This document shows positions 27,444 to 36,972 of a DNA stretch of 64,000 bases, in pieces. A program made the position numbers and the translations under genes. How positions within the stretch are numbered: position 1 is the first letter of the stretch; each line of letters begins with the position of its first letter. Location: contig JAFQBG010000003.1 in the NCBI GenBank assembly GCA_017416705.1, positions 62,001 through 126,000 on the forward strand, written 5' to 3'. This DNA comes from Bacteroidaceae bacterium. Its GTDB lineage: Bacteria; Bacteroidota; Bacteroidia; Bacteroidales; Bacteroidaceae. The notes under the pieces were generated by a model, which was not told the DNA's origin, ran no database searches, and saw only the letters and a program-made list of their open reading frames with translations.

Positions 27444-28361
27444 TTAGCTTTTCTTGACGGCTGCCAGATTTCTTTTTAATAACTCATATCCACAACGCTC
27501 CACTGCGCTGTTGCCAAACAGCTCCTCGTATTTTTCTTTGGTAAGTGCTTCCCAATCCTCTTTTTCCATGGATTGGAGCAGGTTTTTTGCTTTCAACCCC
27601 TCTTCGGTGGTTGGTGTCGGGTGGTTGTTATGTGGGCAATTTGTTTGGCAACGGTCGCAACCATAGAAGCAATTTCCCATCATTTCACCGATGTTTTTTG
27701 GTAAATCACCACGATATTCTATTGTTAAATACGATAGGCATTTGCGAGCATCGAAATCCCCGCTTGTCAGTGCTTGGGTGGGGCATGCTCGCAGGCATCT
27801 GTCGCAATTGCCACATATATCCTTTGTCAGGGGGGTGTCGTAGTCAAGTTCAATGTCCACTATCAGTTCCCCCAAAAAAAAGTAGGAACCGGCCTTTGGT
27901 ATTATAAGTTGTCGGTTTTTGCCTATACGCCCTATTCCGGCTTTCACTGCCCAATAGCGTTCAAGGATGGGGGCGCTGTCGCAGAAGGCTCGTCCTTTTG
28001 TTGCTCTGTGCTTGTTTATGTCGCCGAGCAGTGTGTAGAGCTTGTCTTTTACTATTTTGTGATAGTCGTTGCCTTGTGCATAGCGCGACAGGTATAGCCG
28101 CTCTTCGTCTATATTATTGTAGTAGTTTAGGGCTACACATATTATGCTGCGGCTGCCGGGTACCAGCAGCGACGGGTTGTACCGCTTGTCGGTGTTTCGC
28201 TCCATGTAGCCCATATCGCCGTTGTTGCCATTTGCAATCCAGCTATTTGTGGCTGTTTGTGTCTCTTCGTTCACAGCTGTCACTTGGGCTATGCCACATG
28301 CAGTAAATCCCAAGCATTTGGCTTGGGATTTTATATATGCAGTGAGTTCTGTGTTGTCCAT
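27444..28361 (-). CDS. queG: Epoxyqueuosine reductase
   Basis: A 305-residue cobalamin- and iron-sulfur-dependent enzyme for the last step of queuosine synthesis in tRNA. Early motifs are YMERNTDKRYNPSLLVPGSRS near residues 52-72 and KDKLYTLLGDINKH near 105. Two 4Fe-4S clusters are indicated by CGNCDRCLRACPTQAL near 184-199 and by CFYGCDRCQTNCPHN near 233-247. It is shorter than E. coli QueG (379) because it lacks the C-terminal HEAT-like extension, as in many Bacteroidota. Its start overlaps the deacetylase stop by one base (TAATG). The interval 27260-27443 between it and dacB has no gene. Confidence 0.94.
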   Translation of the reverse strand: MDNTELTAYIKSQAKCLGFTACGIAQVTAVNEETQTATNSWIANGNNGDMGYMERNTDKRYNPSLLVPGSRSIICVALNYYNNIDEERLYLSRYAQGNDYHKIVKDKLYTLLGDINKHRATKGRAFCDSAPILERYWAVKAGIGRIGKNRQLIIPKAGSYFFLGELIVDIELDYDTPLTKDICGNCDRCLRACPTQALTSGDFDARKCLSYLTIEYRGDLPKNIGEMMGNCFYGCDRCQTNCPHNNHPTPTTEEGLKAKNLLQSMEKEDWEALTKEKYEELFGNSAVERCGYELLKRNLAAVKKS

Positions 28362-28972
28362 TATTCGAATATTTTGAAACTATAACCTTGCTCCAACAGC
28401 CAATCGAGTGAGCGTGGTAGTGCATAGCGCAGGTTGCTTTCGCTGCGTATTGAGTCGTGGAAGGTTATTATGGAGCCGTTACGCGTATATTTTTTTACAT
28501 TGGCAAGAACGTCTTCGCCATATAGCCTGAAACTGTAATCGCGTGTCACAAGGTCCCACATCACAAATTGGTAACGCTTGCTCAGTTCGTTGTATTGGTC
28601 GCTGCGAAGGAAACCATGTGGAGGACGAAACAGGTTGCTATGTATAAAGGCATCGGCTTGATCGACATTCTCTATGTATTCTTTCGTGGGGGTGAATAAC
28701 CCCTTTAAATGGTTGAATGTATGGTTGCCTACGCGATGACCGCTTTCTATCACCTGTTTGTACTCTTCGGGGAATTTATGTACATTGTCGCCCACCATGA
28801 AGAATGTGGCTTTTATACCCAACCTGTCCAACAGCTCCACAACCCAAGGCGTTATTACGGGTATGGGGCCGTCGTCGAAAGTCAGGTAAACTGCTTTCTC
28901 CTCGGGGTCCATGCGCCATAGGGCTTTGGGGTATAGGTTGCGGAAAAAGTCGGGTACTTGCTCAATAAACAT
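28361..28972 (-). CDS. Polysaccharide deacetylase (NodB, CE4 family)
   Basis: A 203-residue NodB-homology enzyme. Motif 1 is VYLTFDDGP with the catalytic and metal-binding aspartates (about 29-37). Motif 2 is GHRVGNHTFNH (about 77-87), the metal-binding H-x3-H. Motif 3 is FRPPHG near 116, and a late IITFHDS near 170 completes the active site. There is no signal peptide, so it may act in the cytoplasm or be peripheral. Substrates could be peptidoglycan or other N-acetyl sugars. It is translationally coupled to queG, an unexpected pair that may reflect only economy of space. Confidence 0.88.
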   Translation of the reverse strand: MFIEQVPDFFRNLYPKALWRMDPEEKAVYLTFDDGPIPVITPWVVELLDRLGIKATFFMVGDNVHKFPEEYKQVIESGHRVGNHTFNHLKGLFTPTKEYIENVDQADAFIHSNLFRPPHGFLRSDQYNELSKRYQFVMWDLVTRDYSFRLYGEDVLANVKKYTRNGSIITFHDSIRSESNLRYALPRSLDWLLEQGYSFKIFE

Positions 28973-28996
28973 AGTGGTTTTTCTTTATCGTTGTTT

Positions 28997-31900
28997 TTAT
29001 ATATGCAATTTTAAATTATTGAATATATTGTCCAATTCATCGGTGTATTTTGCGGCTAACTCCTTGTATGCGTCGCCACCTGTCTCAAAGGCTTTTATGA
29101 TGTTTTGCAAACAACGTACCCGCATGTAAACGTCGCTACCTGCCTGTATCAACCTTTTACGCCCCAAGCTGCTATACCATTTAAGATATTCCACTTGCTC
29201 GTCGGCCAAGGATGTGAGCGTGTTGCTTGCTTTCTCTACCTCGCCCAGTTGCATGTAGGTGGTACCTATGTCCATGCCGCTGAAAAATTCGTGTGCCACA
29301 AGTGACACCGGCAGCTCCTCTTCGCAACGGTTCAGAATATTCAGGGCTTTTTCTTTTTGTCCTTCGTCGTATAATTGTACAGCAAGCGAGGCAAGCAGAC
29401 GTCGGTGCGTGAGTATCATTCTTTGTATTGTCTCATCTACATAGTAATCGGGGTTCTCTTTTAATCCTCCGAATTTGAAACGGTCCATTACGTTGTGATA
29501 GAAACGCTCTGTGTCGGCAACTACTATGTTGTCTATGCCGTCGTTGTAGCTGTAACCCAATTTTTTCCAGTTGAAGGGGGTTATGCGGTAGGCAAGGCCT
29601 TCTTGCACAAAAAAGTCGCTTAGTGTTCCAAGGTAGTTGTCCTTGCCCACTGTCATTGACATATACAGGGGACGTTCCCAATTGGTTTGGGCCAACATTT
29701 CGAGTAACATCAAATCGCTGCGGAACAGACGCTCGCGGTTGCCCAACGATATGACCATGTATTCGGGCATGGTGTCTTTGTATTCCTCGGGTAGTATCAT
29801 GCCCGAACGTAATACGGCCTCCTTGTCTATTTTTATATACAAGGTATCTGTTGGTATGAAGTGCAGGCGTTCATCGTTGGAACGTACCCAGTGCTTCATG
29901 ATGTTTTTTACCTCGAATGGGTTGTCGCCCCAACGTTCTTTGCTTTCTTCGGGGTGTTTGCTGTATAATTCCAGAATTTTTTCTTTGTATTCGGGTATTA
30001 TGTTCACCGCTTCGTTTTTATTACCGGCATAGTCTATTCGTTCCCATTTAATGGGTATCGAGGGCGAGTCGTATGCGGGACGACGCATTTGGTCTATGTA
30101 CCAGTCGGTTTGCAGGTATGACAGGTTGCATACCCTTGAATCGGTGCGAACGCCTTCTACTTCTTGGTTGTACCACAGGGGGAATGTGTCGTTGTCGCCG
30201 CAGGTGAAAATGATGGGGTTGCCTTCCTCGGGCATTGTGTTCAGGTAGTTTTGTCCAAAGTCGCGACACGCATAGCGTCCGCTACGGTCGTGGTCGTCCC
30301 ATGTTTGCGATACCATTTGCAGTGGCACTAAAAGGCATGCAACGGTGACAGCGATGCTTACTGCGGTGTTTTTCTTTTTTATCCACTCTGCTATGGCTGC
30401 TACGCCCATTCCTATCCATATTGCAAATGCGTAGAACGAGCCGGCATAGGCATAGTCGCGTTCACGCGGTTGCAATGGGGTCTGGTTCAGGTATAACACT
30501 ATGGCAAGGCCTGTCATGAAAAACAGGAAGAATACAATCCAGAATTGCTGTATGCCTTTTTTGCCTTGGCCGCATTGCCATAACATTCCCAATATTCCCA
30601 GAATGAGCGGTAGAGCAAAATAGACGTTACGTCCTTTGTTCTCTTTAAGAACCTTGGGGAGCAGTGTCTGGTCGCCTACAAGCATATTGTCGATAAATGG
30701 TATTCCTGTTATCCAATTGCCTTTTTCAAGGTCGCCGTGGCTTTGTAAGTCGTTTTGTCGTCCGGCAAAATTCCATAGGAAGTATCGCCAATACATGTGG
30801 TTCAATTGGTAGTTTACAAAGAACACGATGTTTTCCCATTGTGTGGGCATCTTGACATTTATAATTTCGCCGCCACGGTTATACTTGACGTTCTTGCCCT
30901 TTATTTCGCCAACCCAATCCTCGTACAGGTTCACTCTGTTTGGGCCGTATTGCGAGTGCTCCTTGCTGTGCATGCGTGGGAATAGCATATTCTGGGCATA
31001 CACAAGGTCGGTCTTGTATCCCAACAGTTCGTAGGAGTCTTTTTCGTCGGGCGATGCCTTTTCTTTTGGAGCATATTTTGGAGCCTTCTCTTTCAGTTCG
31101 GGTTTCAGGTAGTTTCCATCTACTTTGTATGAAATCTCGGAACTGTATGCGTGGCCATAGAATAGCGGGTGAGTACCATATTGTTCACGTCCCAGATATT
31201 CTCCCAAGGTGAATATATCCTCGGGCGAGTTTTGGTCCATGGGGGTGTTTGCAGCCGAACGTACCACGATGAGGGCATACGATGAATAGCCTACCATGAT
31301 AACAAGTAGCGACAGTAACGATGTGTTAAGCATGCGCAGATTAAAACGATATTTGTCGTCTTTCTTTAACGACAACAGGTAGGTGAGTGCGCATAATATT
31401 ATAATACCGCAAACAATGCTCAGTGCTCCATGCCCAAAGAACGGTATTCCCAATAGAGCCACCGATGCCACAAAAGCAATTGTCAGTTTCTTGCGGTTTT
31501 CGCCCTTTTCGCTCTCGTATATGCCCCACGCAAGCATACCAAACAAAAGTATCAGGTATATGATGAGGCCTGTGTTAAAGGGCATGCCCATTGCATTGAC
31601 AAATAACAATTCAAACCAGCCGCCTACCTTCACTACACCCGGCACTATGCCATATAATACCACTGCGACAAGTATCATGGAGATAATAAGTGCTATTATT
31701 GAGCCTTTTACCTTGGCATTAGGCTTTCTTTTGAAATAGATGACAAGAACTATTGCGGGAATACATAGCAGGTTCAACAGGTGAACGCCAATGGAAAGAC
31801 CAACTAAGTAGGCTATAAGAATGAGCCAACGGTCGCTGCGGGACGACGAGGCATTTTCCTCCCATTTCAGGATGAGCCAGAATACAACGGCTGTAAACAA

Positions 31901-32350
31901 CGATGAGTAGCCATAGACCTCTCCTTCGACCGCGCTGAACCAATATGTGTCGCTCCACGTGTAGGCAAGAGCACCTACAAGGCCCGACCCCATTATGGTC
32001 ACTAATTGTGCCATGGTCATGGTCTCGGGGTTGGGGGCAACCAATTTGCGAGTCAGGTGTGTGATGCTCCAAAATAGGAACAGTATGCCGCCGGCACTCA
32101 ATAGTGCAGACATAATATTAACCATGTAAGCAACATTCTCGGGTGCGGCAAAGGCCGAGAACAAATTTGCGGTCAGCATGAAGAATGGTGCACCGGGGGG
32201 GTGTCCTACTTCTAATTTGTTTCCTGATAGTATGAATTCGGGGCAATCCCAGAAACTTGCGGTTGGCTCTACTGTCAAGCAATATGTTATTGCTGCTATA
32301 AGAAACGTTACCCAACCCAAAGTGTTGTTTACAATTTTGTACAGCTTCAT
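28997..32350 (-). CDS. DUF2723 membrane protein (GT117/TMEM260-like)
   Basis: A 1117-residue protein. The first about 400 residues carry about 10-12 transmembrane helices, a middle region has three or four more, and the last about 450 residues are soluble with TPR-like helices near the end. The first loop, TVEPTASFWDCPEFILSGNKLEVGHPPGAPFF, split across the signature acidic and GHPPGAP motifs, is the hallmark of DUF2723. The human homologue TMEM260 is a protein O-mannosyltransferase, so a role in protein O-glycosylation or lipid-linked sugar transfer is plausible. I place the start at 32350 (MKLYKIVNN) rather than at the earlier in-frame ATG 60 bases upstream, because the promoter elements overlap that upstream region. 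Confidence 0.88.
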   Translation of the reverse strand: MKLYKIVNNTLGWVTFLIAAITYCLTVEPTASFWDCPEFILSGNKLEVGHPPGAPFFMLTANLFSAFAAPENVAYMVNIMSALLSAGGILFLFWSITHLTRKLVAPNPETMTMAQLVTIMGSGLVGALAYTWSDTYWFSAVEGEVYGYSSLFTAVVFWLILKWEENASSSRSDRWLILIAYLVGLSIGVHLLNLLCIPAIVLVIYFKRKPNAKVKGSIIALIISMILVAVVLYGIVPGVVKVGGWFELLFVNAMGMPFNTGLIIYLILLFGMLAWGIYESEKGENRKKLTIAFVASVALLGIPFFGHGALSIVCGIIILCALTYLLSLKKDDKYRFNLRMLNTSLLSLLVIMVGYSSYALIVVRSAANTPMDQNSPEDIFTLGEYLGREQYGTHPLFYGHAYSSEISYKVDGNYLKPELKEKAPKYAPKEKASPDEKDSYELLGYKTDLVYAQNMLFPRMHSKEHSQYGPNRVNLYEDWVGEIKGKNVKYNRGGEIINVKMPTQWENIVFFVNYQLNHMYWRYFLWNFAGRQNDLQSHGDLEKGNWITGIPFIDNMLVGDQTLLPKVLKENKGRNVYFALPLILGILGMLWQCGQGKKGIQQFWIVFFLFFMTGLAIVLYLNQTPLQPRERDYAYAGSFYAFAIWIGMGVAAIAEWIKKKNTAVSIAVTVACLLVPLQMVSQTWDDHDRSGRYACRDFGQNYLNTMPEEGNPIIFTCGDNDTFPLWYNQEVEGVRTDSRVCNLSYLQTDWYIDQMRRPAYDSPSIPIKWERIDYAGNKNEAVNIIPEYKEKILELYSKHPEESKERWGDNPFEVKNIMKHWVRSNDERLHFIPTDTLYIKIDKEAVLRSGMILPEEYKDTMPEYMVISLGNRERLFRSDLMLLEMLAQTNWERPLYMSMTVGKDNYLGTLSDFFVQEGLAYRITPFNWKKLGYSYNDGIDNIVVADTERFYHNVMDRFKFGGLKENPDYYVDETIQRMILTHRRLLASLAVQLYDEGQKEKALNILNRCEEELPVSLVAHEFFSGMDIGTTYMQLGEVEKASNTLTSLADEQVEYLKWYSSLGRKRLIQAGSDVYMRVRCLQNIIKAFETGGDAYKELAAKYTDELDNIFNNLKLHI

Positions 32351-32407
32351 TGTGTGCAGTTTTTTCAATTTACAAAGGCCAATATTGGTGGCGGCCGCTA
32401 AAAAGTG

Positions 32408-32439
32408 CAAATTTACCTATTTATCGGGAAATGAACAAA
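32408..32439 (-). promoter_or_regulatory. Bacteroidota-type promoter of the DUF2723 gene
   Basis: On the minus strand a -33 element TTTG (32436-32439) is followed after 20 bases by the -7 element TAAATTTG (32408-32415), matching the TTTG ... TAnnTTTG consensus exactly. Transcription would start near 32400, giving a leader of about 50 bases before the ATG at 32350. This supports the shorter start for that gene. Confidence 0.6.
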
Positions 32440-32504
32440 ATATTAGTTGTGGAATTCTTAAAAACAGTGTTAAGCAGTATTAATATTTTGTAACGAAGTA
32501 TGCC

Positions 32505-34739
32505 TTATAGGGGGTCCACATCGTAATATATGGTTACGCTTTTGAAGCGTTTGTCGTCGAGCATTTCTTGTTGCAGTGCCAGCAATGCGTCGTTTATTTT
32601 GTATTGCGACAGGTTGTTTTCCACTTTCAGCATTATTTTGCGTATATACATTTGTTGTACGCGTGCAACAGGTGGCAGGTCGGGGCCAAGCACGCGATAG
32701 TCGAATATCTGTCGCATGCGTTGTCCCATGATTTCCGAAAATTGTTCCAATGTTCTTAGGTCGCGGTGTTTCATATATACATATACCAAACGGTAAAATG
32801 GCGGGTAATGGAACATTAACCGTTCTTTTAGTTGGTTGTCGTAGAACCGGGTATAGTCGTTGCGTACAATCAGCGGGATTATGGGCGAGTCGGGTTGTCG
32901 TGTTTGTAATATTACTTTGCCTGTGTCGTTTTTACGCCCGGCGCGTCCGGCTACTTGTGACATTAACTGGAATGCTCGTTCTGTTGCTCGAAAGTCGGGG
33001 TAATTCAGCAGGATATCTGCGTTCAAAATACCTACAAGTGCCACATTGTCAAAATCGAGCCCTTTCGATACCATTTGTGTGCCTATGAGTATATTGGTGC
33101 CGCCTTGCTGAAAATTGTTTATTATTTTCTCGTATGCCGCTCGTGTTTTCGTGGTGTCAAGGTCCATGCGCTCTATTCTTGCTTGTGGGAATATGCGCGA
33201 TAGTTCGTCCTCGATTTTTTCGGTTCCGTAGCCAAGATTTACAAAATTGTTCTGTTCGCAGTTGGGGCATATTTTGGGCGCAGGTATGCTATACCCACAG
33301 TAGTGGCAGGTTAGTTTGTGGGCACTTTTATGTAGCGTCAGGCTGACATCGCAGTGCTTGCATCGAGGTGTCCAGCCGCATGTGCGACATTCCAGCATGG
33401 GCGCGTATCCTCGCCTGTTCTGGAACAGTATAATCTGTTTGTTTTCTTTAATGGCATGCTCCATGGCTTCGACAAGCGTGTCGGAGAAGGGGCCTGTCAT
33501 TTTTTTCCTATGTTGCATGTCCTGTATATCCACTACTTCCACTTGGGGCAGCTGCAATGAACGGTAGCGTTTGGTAAGCTCCACAAGACCGTATTTTCCT
33601 TTTGTGGCGTTGTAATAGCTCTCGATGCTTGGCGTTGCAGTGCCCAGCAGGGTCTTTGCGTTGTGCAGCGAGGCAAGCACTATGGCTGCGTTGCGTGCAT
33701 TGTAACGCGGTGCCGGTTCTTGTTGCTTGTAGCTGTTCTCGTGCTCTTCATCGACAATGATAAGTCCTAAATGGGTGAACGGGAGAAAGAGCGATGAACG
33801 CACCCCTAATATTACGTCGTAGGGGTTGTCGCTTAGCTGTTTTTTCCATATCTCGACACGTTCGCTGTCCGAGAATTTGGAATGGTACAGGCCTATCCTA
33901 TTGCCAAAAACCCGTTGCAGTCGTTCTATTATCTGTTTTGTCAGGGCTATCTCGGGCAGCATGTATAGCACCTGTTTGCCGCTGTTAATGGCTTTGTTTA
34001 TCAGGTGGATGTATATCTCGGTTTTTCCTGCCGACGTAACTCCGTGCAGCAATGTTACGTTTTTGCTTTGGAACGTGTCGTTTATTTGGTCGTAGGCTTT
34101 TTGTTGTGCCTCGTTCAATTTGTTTTGCGCTACAACGGGGGCATTGTGTAGTGCCAATCGGCCTATTTCTACTTCGTAGCTTTCCAGTATTCCCTTGTCT
34201 ATGAGTTCTTTGCATATATTGGGGGATACCTGTGCCGTTTCCAATAATTTGTGTTTTGCTACTTCGCAACCGTCGGCTGTCATTTGCAGGAATGTGTTCA
34301 GCAACCGTTTTTGTCGTGGCGCACGCGACAATGATTGTTGTATAAGGCTCATTGCAACCGGGCTTGAATATATCTTCGACACTCTTATGCGTTGCTCGGT
34401 GCGTGGCTTGAATTCCCCTTTAAGTCCTTGTGGTACAGCGGCCTTGAATATTTCGCCAAGGCTGCAAATATAATATTTTGCAATCCATTGCCACAGTTTC
34501 AGTTGTGTGGATGTGACGATGGGGGTTTCATCCAATAGCTCGTCGAACGGGCGTATGTTGTACTCTTTGGGTTCATCGTTGTGCAGGCGTGCCACAAGTG
34601 CCGTGTAATGTTTTTTCTTGCCTAATGGAACTGTGACGCGACACCCTATGGCTACTTTGTCAAGGTGTTCGGCCGGTATGCCATAGGTGTAGGTATCGGC
34701 AAGTGGCAGCGGTAATATGACATCGACGAATCGGTACAT
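32505..34739 (-). CDS. priA: Primosomal protein N' (replication-restart helicase PriA)
   Basis: A 744-residue superfamily 2 helicase. The N-terminal DNA-binding domain starts VDVILPLPLADTYTYGIP. Helicase motifs are the Walker A HGVTSAGKTEIYIHL near residue 236 and the DEEH box LIIVDEEHENSYKQ near 329. A binuclear zinc site shows paired cysteines in CRTCGWTPRCKHCDVSL near 455 and CHYCGYSIPAPKICPNC near 482. It reloads the replisome at stalled forks. It is normal in length and monocistronic. Confidence 0.96.
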   Translation of the reverse strand: MYRFVDVILPLPLADTYTYGIPAEHLDKVAIGCRVTVPLGKKKHYTALVARLHNDEPKEYNIRPFDELLDETPIVTSTQLKLWQWIAKYYICSLGEIFKAAVPQGLKGEFKPRTEQRIRVSKIYSSPVAMSLIQQSLSRAPRQKRLLNTFLQMTADGCEVAKHKLLETAQVSPNICKELIDKGILESYEVEIGRLALHNAPVVAQNKLNEAQQKAYDQINDTFQSKNVTLLHGVTSAGKTEIYIHLINKAINSGKQVLYMLPEIALTKQIIERLQRVFGNRIGLYHSKFSDSERVEIWKKQLSDNPYDVILGVRSSLFLPFTHLGLIIVDEEHENSYKQQEPAPRYNARNAAIVLASLHNAKTLLGTATPSIESYYNATKGKYGLVELTKRYRSLQLPQVEVVDIQDMQHRKKMTGPFSDTLVEAMEHAIKENKQIILFQNRRGYAPMLECRTCGWTPRCKHCDVSLTLHKSAHKLTCHYCGYSIPAPKICPNCEQNNFVNLGYGTEKIEDELSRIFPQARIERMDLDTTKTRAAYEKIINNFQQGGTNILIGTQMVSKGLDFDNVALVGILNADILLNYPDFRATERAFQLMSQVAGRAGRKNDTGKVILQTRQPDSPIIPLIVRNDYTRFYDNQLKERLMFHYPPFYRLVYVYMKHRDLRTLEQFSEIMGQRMRQIFDYRVLGPDLPPVARVQQMYIRKIMLKVENNLSQYKINDALLALQQEMLDDKRFKSVTIYYDVDPL

Positions 34740-34764
34740 TGTCTTTTTTGCTTTTGTTACAATG

Positions 34765-34772
34765 CAAAGTTA
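34765..34772 (-). promoter_or_regulatory. -7 promoter element of priA
   Basis: The minus strand reads TAACTTTG here, a perfect TAnnTTTG element 25 bases upstream of the priA ATG. It sits only 6 bases from a 62-bp palindrome on the upstream side. No clear TTTG -33 element is visible because the palindrome occupies that position. Confidence 0.5.
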
Positions 34773-34777
34773 GGAAT

Positions 34778-34839
34778 TTATCTATAAAAGTTCAATGGAG
34801 TGGCGAATATTCGCCACTCCATTGAACTTTTATAGATAA
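34778..34839 (-). terminator. 62-bp perfect palindrome, aquaporin terminator
   Basis: A fully symmetric inverted repeat centred between 34808 and 34809 with 31-base arms and no loop (core GTGGCGAATATTCGCCAC). It starts 5 bases past the aquaporin stop on the minus strand and ends just before the priA promoter. It most simply acts as the aquaporin terminator. Its length and perfection are unusual and would allow cruciform extrusion. Confidence 0.7.
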
Positions 34840-34843
34840 TATT

Positions 34844-35530
34844 TTATTTATCGCTGCCGATACATTTCCAGATGAGTGCCGCAATGGCTGCTCCAATGAA
34901 AGGACCAACGATGAATATCCACAATTGTTGCAATGCAGCGCCGCCTTCGAAGATGGCAGGACCGATAGAACGTGCGGGGTTAACCGATGTTCCGGTGTAG
35001 CGAATACATACAAGGTGTACAAGTACCAAAGACAAACCTATTGCCAAGCCGGCAAAATTTCCTGCGCCTTTCTTGCTGTCGGTGCTTCCCAATACCACAA
35101 GTACAAATATTGCGGTGAACACAATCTCGGCAACCAAACCGCCAATGAGGCCGACACCTGCTTGGCATGCGTTTGCTCCTGTGCCGCTTATAATGTCGCC
35201 ACTCGTTGTGGTGCAAAGCCAAAGAACGGCTGCGCCAACAATACCGCCTATTGTCTGGAACAGCATGTACATACCGGCGTCTTTGCCACTCATGCGTCCG
35301 CTCATCCATACGCCAAGTGTTATGGCGGGGTTAATATGGCAACCGCTGATACCGCCAATGGTGTATGCCATTGCCACTACTGCAAGACCAAATGCCAACG
35401 CTGTTCCCAATACTGTTGCACTAAGTGCCGGGATGTTCGATGTGCAGCCAAGGCTTACTGCTGCGCCACAACCCATGAGCACAAGCACCATTGTGCCCAC
35501 TGCTTCTGCTAAATACTTTTTCATAATCAT
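34844..35530 (-). CDS. aqpZ: Aquaporin (MIP family, AqpZ-like)
   Basis: A 228-residue channel with six transmembrane helices. The two half-helix NPA motifs are SGCHINPAITLGVW near residue 65 and GTSVNPARSIGPAIF near 185; the Arg after the second NPA is the selectivity-filter arginine. The N-terminus KKYLAEAVGTMVLVLMGCGAA is typical. Overall features favour a water channel over a glycerol facilitator, though Bacteroidota members are little studied. An alternative start is the second Met (MKKYLAE). It lies next to the MscS channel gene, giving an osmotic-response neighbourhood. Confidence 0.9.
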   Translation of the reverse strand: MIMKKYLAEAVGTMVLVLMGCGAAVSLGCTSNIPALSATVLGTALAFGLAVVAMAYTIGGISGCHINPAITLGVWMSGRMSGKDAGMYMLFQTIGGIVGAAVLWLCTTTSGDIISGTGANACQAGVGLIGGLVAEIVFTAIFVLVVLGSTDSKKGAGNFAGLAIGLSLVLVHLVCIRYTGTSVNPARSIGPAIFEGGAALQQLWIFIVGPFIGAAIAALIWKCIGSDK

Positions 35531-35622
35531 TGAATTTAATTAGGTTATGTTTTGTGAAAAAAAGATTTGTCTTGTGGAAATTACCACACAAACGTAATAT
35601 TTTATATTTAAAAATCAAATTA

Positions 35623-36870
35623 TCAAATAGTATTATTTTTGCTGTTCCCGGGATTTTTTCGGCGACTCACACTCCTTTGTCTTGTGGCTTGTGTGCCAAT
35701 ATTGTTTATGTCGCTACCGGTGGGGCTTTGGAATACCCTTAGCCCGAAACGGGGCAGTGTGGCAAATACAAATTCAAAAATTTCGGCTTGCAAATGTTCG
35801 TATGGAACCCAGTCTATGCCATCGAAGAAAAAATATAATTCCAATGGCAATCCTTGTGGCGTGGGTTGCAGCTGGCGCACCATGAGGGTCATTTCGCTAT
35901 TCACCAATTTGTGGTTGCGCAGGAATTCTTCGAGATAATTACGGAAAACGGTTAGGTTCACAACCTGTGCTTTGTCGTAATCATCGGCGTTCATCCATCC
36001 ATTTTGTATAAAAGTATCTATTTGCTCCTCGCTGCACACGCGTATGGAATTCATATCTATGTAGATGGAGCGTTTTATACGTCTGCCGCCGTTGTCCCGC
36101 ATGCCTCGCCAGTTTTGGAACGACTCGCTCACAAGAGCGTATGGTGGCACTGTTGTTATTGTTTTATCCCAATTCTGAATTTTCACTGTCGTCAGTGTCA
36201 CATCTGTCACAACGCCATCGGCTCCATATTTGGGCATTTCAATCCAGTCGCCGGGGCGCAGCATGTCATTTGCCGATAGCTGTATGCCTGCCACAAGCCC
36301 CATAATGCTATCTTTGAACACCAACATCAGTACCGCCGCCGATGCTCCAAGGCCGGCAAGTATAGTCACCGGGTTTTTGTCGATGAGTGTGCTTATCACT
36401 ATTATGGCACCAATGCAGATGGCGACAATTTTAAGCATCTGAAAAACGCCTTGCAGGGTGTGGTTCTTGGTTTTTTCCGAGTTATAGGATATTATGTAAA
36501 GCGAAGAAAGTATGGTGCATACAAGCCTTACGCTTGCCACAATTATATACACCCAGCATATTTTCATGGCAATAATATATGCCAAGCCTTGTTGTGCTGC
36601 AACAAGTGGCAGTAATGTGGTGATAATTATTGCCGGAATAAGGTCGCATGCGTGTTTCAGGGCCTTTTCGTTCAATAAGACATCGTCGAGTTTTGTCGAT
36701 GTGCGTTTGGTAAGTTTCTTTACCAATGGGATAAGTATATGATGACAGAATATTGCGCAACCATAGAATATAAACAGCGTGCCTATGCCTATTGTCAACC
36801 AAAAAACTATGCCTGTGTTGTTTGGCTCCATGCCGATGTATTGCAATATTTTGGAGATATAGCTATCCAT
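35623..36870 (-). CDS. Small-conductance mechanosensitive channel (MscS/YbdG type)
   Basis: A 415-residue protein with about five transmembrane helices (20-45, 70-95, 105-130, 145-165 and 175-205). The MscS pore-lining and beta domain follow, with LAGLGASAAVLMLVFKDSIMG near 170-190 and DMLRPGDWIEMPKYGADGVV near 205. The C-terminal about 150 residues form the cytoplasmic vestibule. It resembles the longer YbdG/YnaI group rather than minimal MscS. I use the ATG at 36870 (MDSYISKIL) since the longer frame adds a non-conserved stretch over the upstream hairpin. It opens under osmotic downshock to release solutes. Confidence 0.86.
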   Translation of the reverse strand: MDSYISKILQYIGMEPNNTGIVFWLTIGIGTLFIFYGCAIFCHHILIPLVKKLTKRTSTKLDDVLLNEKALKHACDLIPAIIITTLLPLVAAQQGLAYIIAMKICWVYIIVASVRLVCTILSSLYIISYNSEKTKNHTLQGVFQMLKIVAICIGAIIVISTLIDKNPVTILAGLGASAAVLMLVFKDSIMGLVAGIQLSANDMLRPGDWIEMPKYGADGVVTDVTLTTVKIQNWDKTITTVPPYALVSESFQNWRGMRDNGGRRIKRSIYIDMNSIRVCSEEQIDTFIQNGWMNADDYDKAQVVNLTVFRNYLEEFLRNHKLVNSEMTLMVRQLQPTPQGLPLELYFFFDGIDWVPYEHLQAEIFEFVFATLPRFGLRVFQSPTGSDINNIGTQATRQRSVSRRKNPGNSKNNTI

Positions 36871-36915
36871 GTTTTTGTATAAAAATGCTTGGTTAAATAT
36901 ATTAATTAAACAAAT

Positions 36916-36950
36916 AACCGACGGAGGATTGTTTGTAACCCCCATCGGTT
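36916..36950 (-). terminator. Hairpin downstream of the outer-membrane barrel gene
   Basis: Imperfect inverted repeat with arms beginning AACCGACGG at 36916 and ending CATCGGTT at 36950 (two mismatches). It lies 23 bases past the stop of the small barrel protein on the minus strand and is followed by a T-rich stretch. It fits a terminator. Confidence 0.55.
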
Positions 36951-36972
36951 GTTTTTTATATTGCTAAGTTTC

